A stretch of DNA of 64,000 bases from DASRHT01 sp035293765 (GTDB lineage: Bacteria > Chloroflexota > Ktedonobacteria > Ktedonobacterales > Ktedonobacteraceae): NCBI GenBank assembly GCA_035293765.1, contig DATGMF010000074.1, positions 124,001 through 188,000 of the forward strand, read 5' to 3'. The position numbers and the translations under genes are program-made. Below, piece by piece: positions 23,605-32,675 of this stretch. The stretch's first letter is position 1; the number at the start of each line of letters is the position of its first letter. The notes under the pieces were generated by a model that was not told where the DNA came from, did not search any database, and saw nothing but the letters and a program-made list of their open reading frames with translations.

Positions 23605-24692
23605 TTAGGTTTGATGTCCTTTCTTTATGTCATAGCTCTTTCATCAAAGAGGCTGATGTCCTGTTCGCGTTCTGGCTCTATTAAAATACATCACCATTTA
23701 GCGAATACCAGTATACGTCAAAGGTAGATGCCTGTCTTCTAGCTTTTCGGCAATCTATCTTTGACGCGTGGCCGGGTATAGCGCATAGATGCTGTAACAT
23801 CAGACCCTTCCGCAAGCCAGTGTGCGAATCAGCATAAGTGTCGGACACTTCCATGTAAATTAGAGATCCATGTGAAGTGCTTACATGTTTACTTTATAGC
23901 GTCCTCAAACAGATAATTATCGATGCCAATACCGACAATTGAGGCCAGTAACGGAGATTGTAGTAGCATCTGATCTGTAGGAGATAGTGTTCCTATCTGT
24001 CCCTGCTTTGTGGTGCAGGATGTTTCATCTTTCCCATAATTTTGCAATCATTATACAAGTATAAATGAAAGAAGTGTAATTGATTTGCTATTGTCATTGA
24101 GAATAAAACATGTTAATATATCTATAGAAAGTATTTGTAGGTACTTTGTGAAACAAAGATAAGTGAAACGTAAAAACATTTACGCAGACCGGGAAAGAGA
24201 GAGGTATGCGGCGGCTAGGAGGGACGTGCGGATGGGTGAGTCTCCTGAGAGGCGTGCCGGGCAAGATCGGGACCTGGTGAGGATGGCGGCTATCGAGGGA
24301 GATGGTTGTGAGGAGCGTGCGAGGAATGTGGTGAGGCTTGGTTGTGAGTTGGAGGCGGTGGGGGTGATGGGGCGGAGGGCCGCTAGCGGCGCTGCTCCGG
24401 TGTCGCTGGTAATGTGGGGTGGCGGTCTCGGTCTCTTTAATTGCTCAACGGCTGGCTCGTCGCTGCTGCTGTACTTGTGTGAGAGTGAGGGGTGCGGGTA
24501 CGTAATTGTACAGCAACGGAGGCGGGCCAGCGTTGTTGAGTGTTGAAATAGAGGTAACAGGGAAGTGCCAGTGCATGCTGGCGCTTCCCTGTCGCCAGCC
24601 GTTTCTTTAAAAATCAAAACCGGGGTGCGAACGCTTGCCCTGCCAGGTACGGGCGCTAAAGCGGACGCGATCAATCGGGTCCCTACGAACAA
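23605..24692. other. long gene-poor region with a strongly G-rich strand
   Basis: No convincing gene in 1,088 bases. The left part (to about 24160) is AT-rich and should hold the promoter of the WxL-like gene at 23604. From about 24165 to 24545 the plus strand becomes strikingly rich in G and poor in C, unlike coding DNA around it; reading frames there give low-complexity products. At 24651-24688 there is an inverted copy of the TAGGGACCCGAT repeat (reading GGACGCGATCAATCGGGTCC on the plus strand). Confidence 0.5.
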
Positions 24693-25343
24693 TTATTCCT
24701 CCAATGCATCTTCAAGGGGGATCAGCCGTTTTTGGAGGGCGTAGATGGCGGCCTGGGTGCGGTCGGCAAGGTGCAGTTTTGAGAGGATATTGGAGACGTG
24801 CGTTTTTACCGTCTGCTCGCCAATGGAAAGCTCGTCGGCGATCTCGTGATTTGATCGACCACGAGCGATGAGCATGAGCACATCCAGTTCGCGCGGCGTG
24901 AGGTCGTTCAAGGGAGATTGCTGTTGCTGCTGCATTTCGCGCAGAACGCGGGCCGCGACCATCGGATGAAGAATGCTCTCGCCGCGCGCAGCCGCCCGTA
25001 CTGCCGCTATCAGTTCTTGCGGGCTGGTGTCCTTGAGCAGGTACGAGAGAGCTCCGGCTTTGATAACGCCGAAGATCTGGTCGTCTTCGTAATACGAGGT
25101 GAGAATGATGATCTGCGTCATAGGGGCGATGCGCTTGATCTCGCGCACTGCCGCAACCCCATCCATACGCGGCATCAGCAGATCGAGCAGCATCACGTCG
25201 GGCAGGAGGCTGGTTGCCAGGGCCACACCCTCTACCCCATCGCTGCTCTCGCCTACAACCTCTATGTCCGGTTGCTGCTCCAACAAAAAACGCAGTCCAT
25301 GTCTGACCACTGCATGGTCATCCACAATAATTACGCGAATCAC
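24693..25343 (-). CDS. NarL/FixJ-type response regulator
   Basis: A 216-residue two-domain regulator. The receiver (1-120) has VDDHAVVRHGLRFLLE, LLDLLMPRMDGVAAV with the phospho-acceptor Asp, ILTSYYEDDQIF and the Lys of SYLLKDTSP. The LuxR-type HTH is LTPRELDVLMLIARGRSNHE, then IADELSIGEQTVKTHVSNIL (about 150-200). It overlaps the 3-prime end of the histidine kinase gene by 26 bases, so the two are co-translated partners. The target genes are unknown; the ABC exporter upstream on the same strand is a candidate. Confidence 0.93.
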   Translation of the reverse strand: MIRVIIVDDHAVVRHGLRFLLEQQPDIEVVGESSDGVEGVALATSLLPDVMLLDLLMPRMDGVAAVREIKRIAPMTQIIILTSYYEDDQIFGVIKAGALSYLLKDTSPQELIAAVRAAARGESILHPMVAARVLREMQQQQQSPLNDLTPRELDVLMLIARGRSNHEIADELSIGEQTVKTHVSNILSKLHLADRTQAAIYALQKRLIPLEDALEE

Positions 25344-26853
25344 ACGCCTGCTCCCCTGGTAGATATACCTGAATTTGCGTTCCTTTGCCGATATGCGTTT
25401 GTAGTATAAACTGTCCGTTCAATTCTTGCACGCGCTCCTGCATCTGGCGCAGGCCCAATCCATGCTGACCGGCGTTGTCACGCGGATCAAAGCCCTTGCC
25501 GCTATCGCTGATCTTGAGCTCAATCGTCTGACCGTGTGGTAACAACGATATTTCTATCATGCTGGCATTGGCGTGCCGCACGGCATTGGTGATAGCTTCC
25601 TGAGTGATGCGTAACAATGTGTGTTCCGCCTTTGCATTGAGCGGCAATTTAGCAATATTGGTTGTGACCGTAACGCCCAGCCGCGTGCTGTAGGCGGTCG
25701 CTATTTCCTCAAGAGCCTCCGCCAATCCCAGTTCTTCAAGCCGGTTTGGGCGTAGCTCAAGCAACAATGCGCGCATCTCGCGAATCACATTGGTGGTGGT
25801 CTGTTCCAGCATCGCAACCTGCGGCTGCAAAGCTGAATCGGCTGGGAGCGCTGCCTGTATGCCGCCAGCCAGCATATTGAGGGAAAATAGCTCCTGCGAA
25901 ATCGCGTCGTGCAGCTCGCGTGAGATTCTTGAGCGTTCTGCCAGGCGGGCATTTTGTTCCGCCAGTTCCTGTCGTCTGCTGATACTCTCTACCAGTTGTT
26001 GCGCCATACGGTTGAACTGCTCCTCTAGCTGTCCAACTTCGTCTGCGCGTTTGATGCGGACGCGCTGGGAGTAGTCGCCATTGGCAAATTTGGTCGTCGC
26101 GGAAACAAGATTGTTCAGGCGGCGCACCAGACCACGCGTAGTAATCACGCCGAAGATCCCGCCGATGGGAGCGGTTACCAGCAGCAGCAGGAAGCCGCTG
26201 ATGAGAAATGTGATTGAGAAGGACATAAGAAGTTGCGCGTCAAACGATGTAATGGGAATCTGAACGTAGACGGCCCCTATCGGCAGATGATTTTTCCCCC
26301 AGACAGTTGCGGCAACCTCTTCGGTATTGCCTGCTGCAATTAACTGGCTGAGCTTTGTCCTGTCATCCTGTTTGCCTTGCAGCGCGTTGTTGATCAACGA
26401 GGTCTGATCTGGCACGAGCTGAGCGGCCTGCGCGCCTTTATGGTAGCGTTGGGGATAGCTGCTGGCGATCACCTTGCCATTGGGAGCTACCAGCAAGGCG
26501 AACGCTATCGGCTCATTATCGGGGTAGCGTCCGGTGATGGCTGGGATCACCACGCCTTTACCAGGCTCTATGGTTAATGTAGTAGCACGCGCGCCCGGTG
26601 TCCCTAGAGCATAGGTAGTGGCAGGATTCAGCGATGCACCTTTGGACTGAGCCGCGATGGCGCTGGCATATTGTTGCGCCGTTTGTTGCACGCGCGGTAG
26701 CAACAGGTTATTCTCGTAGTAGGCTCTGACCGTCAGCAGTATCAAAAAGAACGCCACGATTTCCAGTAGCAGTACGGATGCTATCGTCACCCATACATAG
26801 GAAATAGTCATGCGCGCCTGTAATCCTAACCCCTTCAAGCGCCGTCGCATCAT
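25318..26853 (-). CDS. NarL-type sensor histidine kinase
   Basis: A 511-residue membrane kinase. TM1 is about residues 17-42 (VTIASVLLLEIVAFFLILLT), an extracytoplasmic sensor of about 160 residues follows, TM2 is near 212-235 (FSITFLISGFLLLLVTAPIG), then a HAMP linker, a HisKA_3 domain with the phospho-His in SRELHDAISQELFSLN, and an HATPase with HGLGLRQMQERVQELNG. The sensor part has alternating strands like a dCache or PAS-type domain. It passes phosphate to the regulator encoded immediately after it. The stimulus is not evident. Confidence 0.92.
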   Translation of the reverse strand: MMRRRLKGLGLQARMTISYVWVTIASVLLLEIVAFFLILLTVRAYYENNLLLPRVQQTAQQYASAIAAQSKGASLNPATTYALGTPGARATTLTIEPGKGVVIPAITGRYPDNEPIAFALLVAPNGKVIASSYPQRYHKGAQAAQLVPDQTSLINNALQGKQDDRTKLSQLIAAGNTEEVAATVWGKNHLPIGAVYVQIPITSFDAQLLMSFSITFLISGFLLLLVTAPIGGIFGVITTRGLVRRLNNLVSATTKFANGDYSQRVRIKRADEVGQLEEQFNRMAQQLVESISRRQELAEQNARLAERSRISRELHDAISQELFSLNMLAGGIQAALPADSALQPQVAMLEQTTTNVIREMRALLLELRPNRLEELGLAEALEEIATAYSTRLGVTVTTNIAKLPLNAKAEHTLLRITQEAITNAVRHANASMIEISLLPHGQTIELKISDSGKGFDPRDNAGQHGLGLRQMQERVQELNGQFILQTHIGKGTQIQVYLPGEQACDSRNYCG

Positions 26854-26895
26854 AGTGTGCTCCCTGATTCACCAGCTTGAAATACCCCAAAACTT

Positions 26896-27359
26896 CGTAG
26901 GGACCTGATTTATCGCGTCCAATTTATTGCCCGTACATCGCTTGAACCCGCATCAGGGCAAGCGCAGAGCCGCTCATCCCGTAAAGAATCGTACCTGCCG
27001 TACCGACCCGATTGTATCGCGTCCAACCTTGTAATTTCGCCAGCCAACGCTCCCACGCTGAAGCGGGGAGCTACACGCGCGCGCTTCGCTCAGGCTGATG
27101 GCAAGGAAGCTTTAGCGCATATGTTTTGAAATTGCTCTTTCCGAGATCGCATCTCTGATGGCTGTAGAGCATTTCCAAATCCTGCCACGAGCCAGCAAGA
27201 GCAACCGCAAGGACGGGCGCTGAAGCGGACGCGATAAAATCGGGTCCCTACGAAGGTACCTGCCTGCATTCTCTAATACGGTTGATGTGTACCGTTCAGC
27301 AAAAGCAACCGAATGGGCAGGCGATAAATCGGACGCGATAAATAGGGTCCCTACGAAGG
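26896..27359. repeat. cluster of four TAGGGACCCGAT repeats in inverted arrangement
   Basis: The 546-base gap 26854-27399 has no gene. It holds two forward copies (26896-26931 and 26999-27027, degenerate) and two reverse copies (27216-27256 and 27319-27359) of a family with core TAGGGACCCGATTWATCGCG. A copy of another family, GCTCCCACG..CGGGGAGCTAC, lies at 27048-27075. Together they look like nested MITE-like insertions. Confidence 0.75.
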
Positions 27360-27399
27360 CTAATGCTTGCATTCTCTGGTAATACGGTTGAGAACGCCG

Positions 27400-28452
27400 T
27401 TAGTTTGTAACGTCGCGCAGGACTGTGACCAGACAGGAGACAACCAGCATCACGACCAGGTAGACGGCGATTACGCTCCAGGCGTGGGCATTGCTGATGG
27501 TTGCGGGATCGGCGTTAAAAAGGACGTGGGCCTGGTTCTGGAGCAAGGCCATCGTGTTATTGCCAACGAAGTAATCGGGGATTGTGCGCAGGAAGTCGCC
27601 GATTGACCCGCCCATCAGGTTGGCGATGGCGCTGATGATAGTCGTCAGGATCAACTCCAGGAAAAACCAGGAGAGAGCTCCGACCACGCCTGCCACGGTG
27701 GAGCGGCCCACCGTGCCGAAGAATAGCGCCATCATCGCGAAGACGAACCATTGCCACATTGCCAGCAGCAGGAAAAGGCCCGCGTTAGCTAACCATGTGC
27801 CGGTAAGAAAGCTGAAATTGAGAGCAACGCCGGTAATAGGATGGAACAGGTATCCCGTCAGCACGCCTGCCAGCGCCATTGCCAGTACCATTGGTACGAT
27901 GCAAATGATGGCCGCGCCGATCTTCGCCAGGAGGAACTGGAGGCGCGTTGGTCCGCGTGTGTACAGCAGGCGAATCGTGCCATAGCTGTACTCGCCGCCG
28001 ACGATGGAGCCGATCAGGATAATGATCAACATGGTCAAAGGTATCGCGGTATAGGTAATGCTCAAGTTGAGCGAGGATGGCAGGCTCAGTAGCCGCGAGA
28101 AGCGATTGACCTGCGCCTGCTTGTATTGCGCCAACTCGTTCGGCGTTGGCTGGTGGTTCAGGCAGCCGCCATCGGTACGGCCCGTCTGCGAGCAGAGCGG
28201 GGGCGCGAACTTGGAGGCGGGGCTATTGATGATTGACCATGCGAAGATGCCTGCCAGGATAAAAATGCTCATGATCATGCCGATGCCGACCACAGCCAGC
28301 ACCTTTGACATCAAACGGCGCCGTATTTTTTGCAACTCCATAATGATCAGTCGCGCCAGCACGCTCAGATAGCCCTGCCGTCCCACCACGACGGAGGAGA
28401 TGCGGGGCATGGTCGGAATATGCTCTTCATGAAAGATGTGTGTCGTCTGCAT
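27400..28452 (-). CDS. ABC-2 type exporter permease
   Basis: A 350-residue integral membrane protein with about six hydrophobic segments: one after residue 50 (VLAVVGIGMIMSIFILAGIF), then a large loop with two Cys, and five in the C-terminal two thirds (LTMLIIILIGSIVGGEYSYG, IGAAIICIVPMVLAMALAGV and others). The GGEYSYGTIRLLYTRGPTR segment is the typical ABC-2 cytoplasmic loop. Its ATG overlaps the stop of the ATPase gene (TAATG), so the two form one exporter. Substrate unknown; BcrB-like pumps for peptides are close in layout. Confidence 0.85.
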   Translation of the reverse strand: MQTTHIFHEEHIPTMPRISSVVVGRQGYLSVLARLIIMELQKIRRRLMSKVLAVVGIGMIMSIFILAGIFAWSIINSPASKFAPPLCSQTGRTDGGCLNHQPTPNELAQYKQAQVNRFSRLLSLPSSLNLSITYTAIPLTMLIIILIGSIVGGEYSYGTIRLLYTRGPTRLQFLLAKIGAAIICIVPMVLAMALAGVLTGYLFHPITGVALNFSFLTGTWLANAGLFLLLAMWQWFVFAMMALFFGTVGRSTVAGVVGALSWFFLELILTTIISAIANLMGGSIGDFLRTIPDYFVGNNTMALLQNQAHVLFNADPATISNAHAWSVIAVYLVVMLVVSCLVTVLRDVTN

Positions 28453-29576
28453 TACATTCCTCGCTTCCTGCTGCTAAATTCGGGGGTCTCGCCCGCCAGC
28501 GCCATCATACCCGGGCGATTGTCGGTGGCGCTTTCGGGCGTGGTCAAGTCCAGGAAGAACTCTTCCAGGTTGGTCTCGCGCGGATACATCTCGGCAATAA
28601 AAAGATTCTGCCGTGCGAGCAAGGCTGTGATCTCGGCTGAACGGGCGAGAGGAGCATCGACAAAGAGGGCCGATTTATTGTGCTTATCGCTATCCATCCT
28701 GATCTGCGTGAGCCAACTCGCGCCCTGCTGCCGCGCCTGCTCTAAGGTGATCAGTGCCAGGTGCATCTCTTCTGGCGTATTCAGGCGCACAATAATCTGT
28801 TCACCCTGCTGTAGCAGCTCGCTGACATTGCCCTGTTTGAGCAGTCGTCCCTTTTGCAGGATCGCCACGCGGTTGCAGACCTGCTGTATCTCATACAGGA
28901 TGTGGCTGGAGATGAAAATCGTCTTGCCCATAGCGGCCAGGCGGATGATCAACTGGCGAATCTCGTAGACGCCCGCCGGATCGAGCCCGTTAGTCGGCTC
29001 GTCGAGCAGCACCAGCTCAGGATCGCTCAGCAGAGCCGCACCGATGCCGAGCCGCTGTTTCATGCCCAGCGAGTACTTGCGGTACGCGTCCTTTGCCTGG
29101 GCGCGCAGATCGACAATCTCAAGCACCTCGTCGATGCGGTTATTAGTCGCCTTCCCCAGCTTCATGCCGGAGCTTGCCGCGATAGCGCGCAGGTTATCTA
29201 CGCCTGAAAGAAATGGATAGAAGACGGGCGTTTCGACAATCGCACCCAGGCGGGGCAGAATTAGTGGCATATGCCTCGCGTTGTCCAGGCCAAAGATGTT
29301 GATATGGCCTGCCGTCGGGCGGATCAGCCCCAATAGCATGCGAATGGTGGTCGTTTTGCCGGAGCCGTTGGGGCCGAGAAAGCCGAAAACGTCGCCGCGC
29401 ATCACCTGCAAATTCAGGTTATTGACCGCGACCAGTTTGTTATGCAGACGACCAATGCCACTATCGTGTCTAGCTGTGCTCAGGCCGTCTGTAAGGAAGT
29501 GCTTGCCGAACGCTTTCGTCAGGCCCGCCGTCTCGATAATGCAGGGCCGGGCGTTGTGCGCTGAAGTAGTAGTCAT
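28452..29576 (-). CDS. ABC transporter ATP-binding protein (BcrA/CcmA-like)
   Basis: A 374-residue ATPase: Walker A GFLGPNGSGKTTTIRML near residue 70, signature YSLGMKQRLGIGAALL, Walker B ELVLLDEPTNGLDPAG and the switch His in FISSHILYEI. The C-terminal 110 residues form the extra domain typical of drug/peptide exporters. A 40-residue insert separates the first beta strand of the domain (TKAFGKHF) from NKLVAVNNLNLQV and is unusual. ATG 29576 follows GAGGAGT. It supplies energy to the permease encoded next, and the locus precedes a two-component system, a common pairing for exporters that answer cell-envelope stress. Confidence 0.9.
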   Translation of the reverse strand: MTTTSAHNARPCIIETAGLTKAFGKHFLTDGLSTARHDSGIGRLHNKLVAVNNLNLQVMRGDVFGFLGPNGSGKTTTIRMLLGLIRPTAGHINIFGLDNARHMPLILPRLGAIVETPVFYPFLSGVDNLRAIAASSGMKLGKATNNRIDEVLEIVDLRAQAKDAYRKYSLGMKQRLGIGAALLSDPELVLLDEPTNGLDPAGVYEIRQLIIRLAAMGKTIFISSHILYEIQQVCNRVAILQKGRLLKQGNVSELLQQGEQIIVRLNTPEEMHLALITLEQARQQGASWLTQIRMDSDKHNKSALFVDAPLARSAEITALLARQNLFIAEMYPRETNLEEFFLDLTTPESATDNRPGMMALAGETPEFSSRKRGM

Positions 29577-29780
29577 CGAATACTCCTCATTACATAAAAA
29601 TGCTGTGGCTTGTCGCATCTCATAGGTGAAGTGATTAAGAGATGAAACCAGATCATATATTCAGCAAGAGGAAGTGTAGCATCGCAGGTGGGCTGTTGAG
29701 ATCACGTAGAGGAGGGATTGTAACTCATACTTTTGTAGGGGGGAGAAAATGAGTAATCTTTCCTAATGATAGGGTATTTT

Positions 29781-29812
29781 GAGCGATTTGCAGCCATAAC
29801 CGCAAATCGCTC
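29781..29812. repeat. perfect hairpin beyond the dienelactone hydrolase gene
   Basis: GAGCGATTTGC (29781-29791) pairs exactly with GCAAATCGCTC (29802-29812), 10-base loop, just past the 3-prime end of the gene at 29822. There is no T-run on the minus strand, so function as a terminator is uncertain. Confidence 0.5.
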
Positions 29813-29821
29813 AACCATCAG

Positions 29822-30517
29822 CTACTTGAGTTTCTCTTTCAGGAAATTGACGGCCAGGGGCCAGGCTTCGGCGGCTGCCTGCTCGTTGCCCATACCGTGC
29901 TCAGGGTTAAGGAAGGCGTGGCCCGCGTCGTAGACTTTCACGGTAATATCTTTGCCTGCCTGTTTATAGAGGCGTTCGACTTTCTCGACCTGCTCCATCG
30001 GAATGCCGCTGTCCTGGCTGCCATAGACGGCGAGCACCGGAGCGTTGACTTTGGCAACCTCTTCAGGGGTGGGATCGTAGCCGCCGCCGTAGAAGGGGAC
30101 GACTGCCGCGAGATCGGGATAACGGGAGGCGACGGTATAGGTCATGAAGCCGCCAACGCAAAAGCCGATCAGCCCCAGCTTCTTAGGCTCGACGTTCGGC
30201 ATAGCCTTAACGGTATTGAGCGCGCCGATTACCTCTTGCGCGGCCCGGTCAACATTGCTGCGAATCATCATGATCATGCGCATCGCGTCGTTCGGCTCGG
30301 TCGCCACTTTGCCATGATACAGGTCTGGCACGGCCACCACAAAGCCTTCGGTGGCGAGCTTGTTTGCCAGGTCAAGAATGTGCGGCTCGATCCCCCACCA
30401 TTCTTGAATCAGCACAACGCCCGGATGCTTCGCATCATCATCGGGCTGTGCTACAAAAGCGTAAGCGCCATTGCCGTTGACATGCAGATCGATCTTCGAG
30501 GTCCGTACTACTGCCAT
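29822..30517 (-). CDS. dienelactone hydrolase-family protein
   Basis: A 231-residue alpha/beta hydrolase. The nucleophile elbow is GLIGFCVGGFMTY (Cys as nucleophile, as in dienelactone hydrolases), the acid lies in VLAVYGSQDSGIP and the His in VYDAGHAFLNP. The opening (HPGVVLIQEWWGIEPHILD) is the usual active-site loop with Glu. Substrates of such enzymes are lactones or esters in aromatic breakdown, but many have unknown roles. It is a single gene with AAGGAGATG upstream. Confidence 0.9.
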   Translation of the reverse strand: MAVVRTSKIDLHVNGNGAYAFVAQPDDDAKHPGVVLIQEWWGIEPHILDLANKLATEGFVVAVPDLYHGKVATEPNDAMRMIMMIRSNVDRAAQEVIGALNTVKAMPNVEPKKLGLIGFCVGGFMTYTVASRYPDLAAVVPFYGGGYDPTPEEVAKVNAPVLAVYGSQDSGIPMEQVEKVERLYKQAGKDITVKVYDAGHAFLNPEHGMGNEQAAAEAWPLAVNFLKEKLK

Positions 30518-30626
30518 AGCTCATCTCCTTCAAAATACCAATAAGGTTCAATAAACCCTTTGGAGAAATAAGAAATAAGGCACGGAAGTGAGTAGAGGCT
30601 AACTCTACAACACGTTATTCCTGTTG

Positions 30627-30720
30627 CATTTCCGCTTGACATCTTCGGGTGTGATGTCTATCCTCCCCTCAAGGGAGCGGCGCGAGTTGATAGCTACTCG
30701 ACCCGCTTGAGGGTATTGCA
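30627..30720 (-). repeat. CTCAAGCGGRTCGAG repeat, copy 1
   Basis: About 94 bases related to copies at 43957, 49399 and 56959. Read on the minus strand it has CCTCAAGCGGGTCGAG, a central palindromic CTCCCTTGAGGGGAG and ends GAAGATGTCAAGCGGAAATG. It fills the gap between the hydrolase and methyltransferase genes. Confidence 0.8.
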
Positions 30721-30776
30721 ACTATGCACATTATATACGATAAAGTGCCATAATTTGTAGAGTTGTGTACAAATCT

Positions 30777-31598
30777 CTACTTTTTGCTGGCTTTTAACGA
30801 AAACATCATTGGTAACAGGTCGCGTTTGCTCTCATCTTTAAAGCGGTACCAGCCATCCTCGCTCCGTTCCATATCCGGGAAAGGTGTCCAGACATCAAAG
30901 GGAAACTCGTGGAAAAACTCCAGGGAGAGCCCTTGAGATAAAAGCGAGCCTATAATCTCGCTGAAGCTATGATTCCACTCGTACGCCGTTTTATTGGCTA
31001 CAGGGGTCGCTGTATCGGCGTAGGAGTACTCTGACTCGAATTTCATGACTTCGCGGTTGAAATAGGGATAGCCGACAGTGAGGCCCTCCTTTTCCTCATC
31101 GATTGTACTCCTGAACGGATGGCCCTCCAGGATGTAGAATGTTCCTCCTGGCTTGAGGTAGTGGGCGATGGTCCTGGCCCATCCTTGCAGGTCGGGCAGC
31201 CAGCAAAGAACGCCATGACTCGTGTAGACAATATCGAACTGACCGCTCAGCTTCTCTTCACTGACCAGATCGTAGATATTAGAGCAGATAAATTTTGCCT
31301 CAATACCCAGTTCTGCGGCTAACGATTGGGCCAGGGTGATAGCATCCTCCGAATAATCCACTCCCGTTACCTGCGCTCCCAGCCGCGCCCATGACATGGT
31401 ATCCATGCCGAAGTGGCATTGCAGGTGTAGCAGCGATTTGCCCTTCACATCCCCTAGCTCTACCCGTTCCAGCTCCGAAACGGTGATGCGCCCGGCTTTG
31501 AAGCTTGCCACGTCGTAAAACGCGGACCGCTCGTGGTGCCTTACCAGTTCATCCCAACGCTGCCGATTGACATTCATATAGTCATAATTATTGTCCAT
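30777..31598 (-). CDS. class I SAM-dependent methyltransferase
   Basis: A 273-residue Rossmann methyltransferase: motif I LLHLQCHFGMDTMSWARLG (Gly-poor variant), GVDYSEDAITLAQ for the ribose acid, and DIVYTSHGVLCWLPDLQGWA for motifs II-III. The LQCHFG.DT form is common in small-molecule methyltransferases of Actinobacteria and Chloroflexota. Substrate unknown. It stands alone; its neighbours are repeats. Confidence 0.88.
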   Translation of the reverse strand: MDNNYDYMNVNRQRWDELVRHHERSAFYDVASFKAGRITVSELERVELGDVKGKSLLHLQCHFGMDTMSWARLGAQVTGVDYSEDAITLAQSLAAELGIEAKFICSNIYDLVSEEKLSGQFDIVYTSHGVLCWLPDLQGWARTIAHYLKPGGTFYILEGHPFRSTIDEEKEGLTVGYPYFNREVMKFESEYSYADTATPVANKTAYEWNHSFSEIIGSLLSQGLSLEFFHEFPFDVWTPFPDMERSEDGWYRFKDESKRDLLPMMFSLKASKK

Positions 31599-31740
31599 AC
31601 TGATTGTGCTCCCAGATAAATAGATGACGATAGATTTTTCTTATCGTACCACATAAGATGAGGCAACTAGAACTATTCTGCTGGCTCTGTCGTGATAGAA
31701 GGAAATGTGTGCAATAGAGCTGAAGGAGAGTCTTGAAATT

Positions 31741-31785
31741 CCGCGCTCCGTAGGGGCAATCCCTTGCGGTTGCCCTGGAGCGCGG
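31741..31785 (+). repeat. GGGGCAATCCCT repeat in a nested hairpin before a start site
   Basis: CCGCGCTCC (31741-31749) pairs with GGAGCGCGG (31777-31785) and encloses a second GGGGCAA/TTGCCC stem. The hairpin ends only a few bases before the Shine-Dalgarno AAGGAGG of the gene at 31800, so it may affect its translation. Confidence 0.7.
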
Positions 31786-31799
31786 AAAGGAGGAACCGC

Positions 31800-32279
31800 A
31801 TGTTACGTCATGCATTGAACGGTCTGCTTGCGGGAGCGGCGGGAACTGCTGCGCTCAATATCGTAACGTATGCCGATATGGCTCTGCGGGGCCGCTCGTC
31901 GAGCAATGCGCCATCCGAGATGGTGAATATCATTGCCGGTGCCATCCATCTGCCTCTCTCGCCTCAAGGTGTTGGCGCTCAGGACCAGATGGCGCAGAAT
32001 CGTGAGAGTGGGATTGGCGCTTTGTTAGGCTATGTCAACGGACTTGGGACAGGGGTGGTATATGGCCTGCTACGCTCACAGAGCGATGAAATTCCTCTAT
32101 CACTTGCCAGCCCCCTGGTTGGCCTCACGGCAATGGCAGCAAGTGACGTTCCTCTCGTGGCGCTAAAAGTGAGCGATCCAAAAACGTGGGGCATCTCAGG
32201 ATGGCTTGCTGACCTCATCCCTCACCTCGTCTATGGTTTCGTCACGACCGCAACCTATGAAGCGTTGTCGGATCTTTAA
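31800..32279 (+). CDS. hypothetical protein with glycine-rich membrane-like segments
   Basis: A 159-residue protein. The N-terminal LNGLLAGAAGTAALNIVTYA could be a membrane helix or signal; a second hydrophobic run is IGALLGYVNGLGTGVVYGLL and a third LVGLTAMAASDVPLVAL. The C-terminus LADLIPHLVYGFVTTATYEA is also hydrophobic. I do not recognise a named family, though such proteins occur in soil bacteria. ATG 31800 follows AAGGAGG. It is separated from metG by a promoter and terminators. Confidence 0.6.
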   Translation: MLRHALNGLLAGAAGTAALNIVTYADMALRGRSSSNAPSEMVNIIAGAIHLPLSPQGVGAQDQMAQNRESGIGALLGYVNGLGTGVVYGLLRSQSDEIPLSLASPLVGLTAMAASDVPLVALKVSDPKTWGISGWLADLIPHLVYGFVTTATYEALSDL

Positions 32280-32334
32280 GGCTTGCGCAGCAAAAATAGC
32301 GTAATTGCGATTTTTCGAGTAAGGAGATGACTGC

Positions 32335-32364
32335 TTGACAAATCACAAGTGTTGCAGTTACACT
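32335..32364 (+). promoter_or_regulatory. promoter of the metG leader
   Basis: TTGACA (32335-32340) and TACACT (32359-32364) with an 18-base spacer give a good sigma-70-type promoter; transcription would start near 32371. Confidence 0.65.
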
Positions 32365-32389
32365 GTAATCAAGAATTGTAGATCGTAAA

Positions 32390-32419
32390 AGGGCCTGGAT
32401 TTGCATGGCCCTGTTTTTT
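32390..32419 (+). terminator. early terminator-like hairpin in the metG leader
   Basis: AGGGCC (32390-32395) pairs with GGCCCT (32407-32412), followed by G and six T residues. It lies only about 20 bases after the predicted transcription start, so it would yield a very short RNA or serve as a first checkpoint. Confidence 0.55.
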
Positions 32420-32607
32420 ACTCATTGCTAAAAGGATAGTGACAGCGATGCCGCATCAGACAGCTTGCTTTATGTATACGATGCTTACTATGTGTTATGG
32501 GATGCCCATGCATATGATCATGGTATCCCATCGGGTGTCGCTGTCCTTCACAGACATGGAGACAATCCCGCCTGAAAACGGGTGAGAGCATCAAGCGATA
32601 GATGTTA

Positions 32608-32647
32608 CGAGGGACGCAGGCGACGCACCTGCGTCCCTCGCTTTTTT
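32608..32647 (+). terminator. strong terminator hairpin directly before metG
   Basis: CGAGGGACGCAGG (32608-32620) pairs perfectly with CCTGCGTCCCTCG (32628-32640), then C and six T residues. Since it lies between promoter and gene, metG can be expressed only by read-through or antitermination. Confidence 0.9.
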
Positions 32648-32675
32648 GTAGACAGCGTAAAAGAAGAGGTGAAAG

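Larger units (their letters stand above)
32371..32675 (+). promoter_or_regulatory. structured metG leader RNA, candidate attenuator
   Basis: About 305 bases of untranslated leader. GACAGCGA (32441-32448) pairs with TCGCTGTC (32538-32545) and closes a domain containing at least one more hairpin (ATGGGATGCCCATG near 32497 with CATGGTATCCCAT near 32518). A terminator hairpin stands at 32608-32647, 28 bases before the metG ATG. This is the layout of a riboswitch or T-box, but I could not find the T-box consensus (AGGGTGGNACCGCG) or a known aptamer. Confidence 0.55.

Noticed and set aside
24163..24546. 127-codon plus-strand reading frame in the same tract
   Set aside because: Product is Arg/Gly/Glu-rich with no domain, and a plausible start signal is missing.
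24180..24692. 170-codon minus-strand reading frame in the G-rich tract
   Set aside because: Low-complexity Ser/Pro/Thr/Arg product, no Shine-Dalgarno, and its start lies in an interspersed repeat. The open frame follows from the base skew.
32371..32675. Classic T-box riboswitch before metG
   Set aside because: No AGGGTGGNACCGCG element or clear specifier loop could be found; left as an unassigned attenuator.
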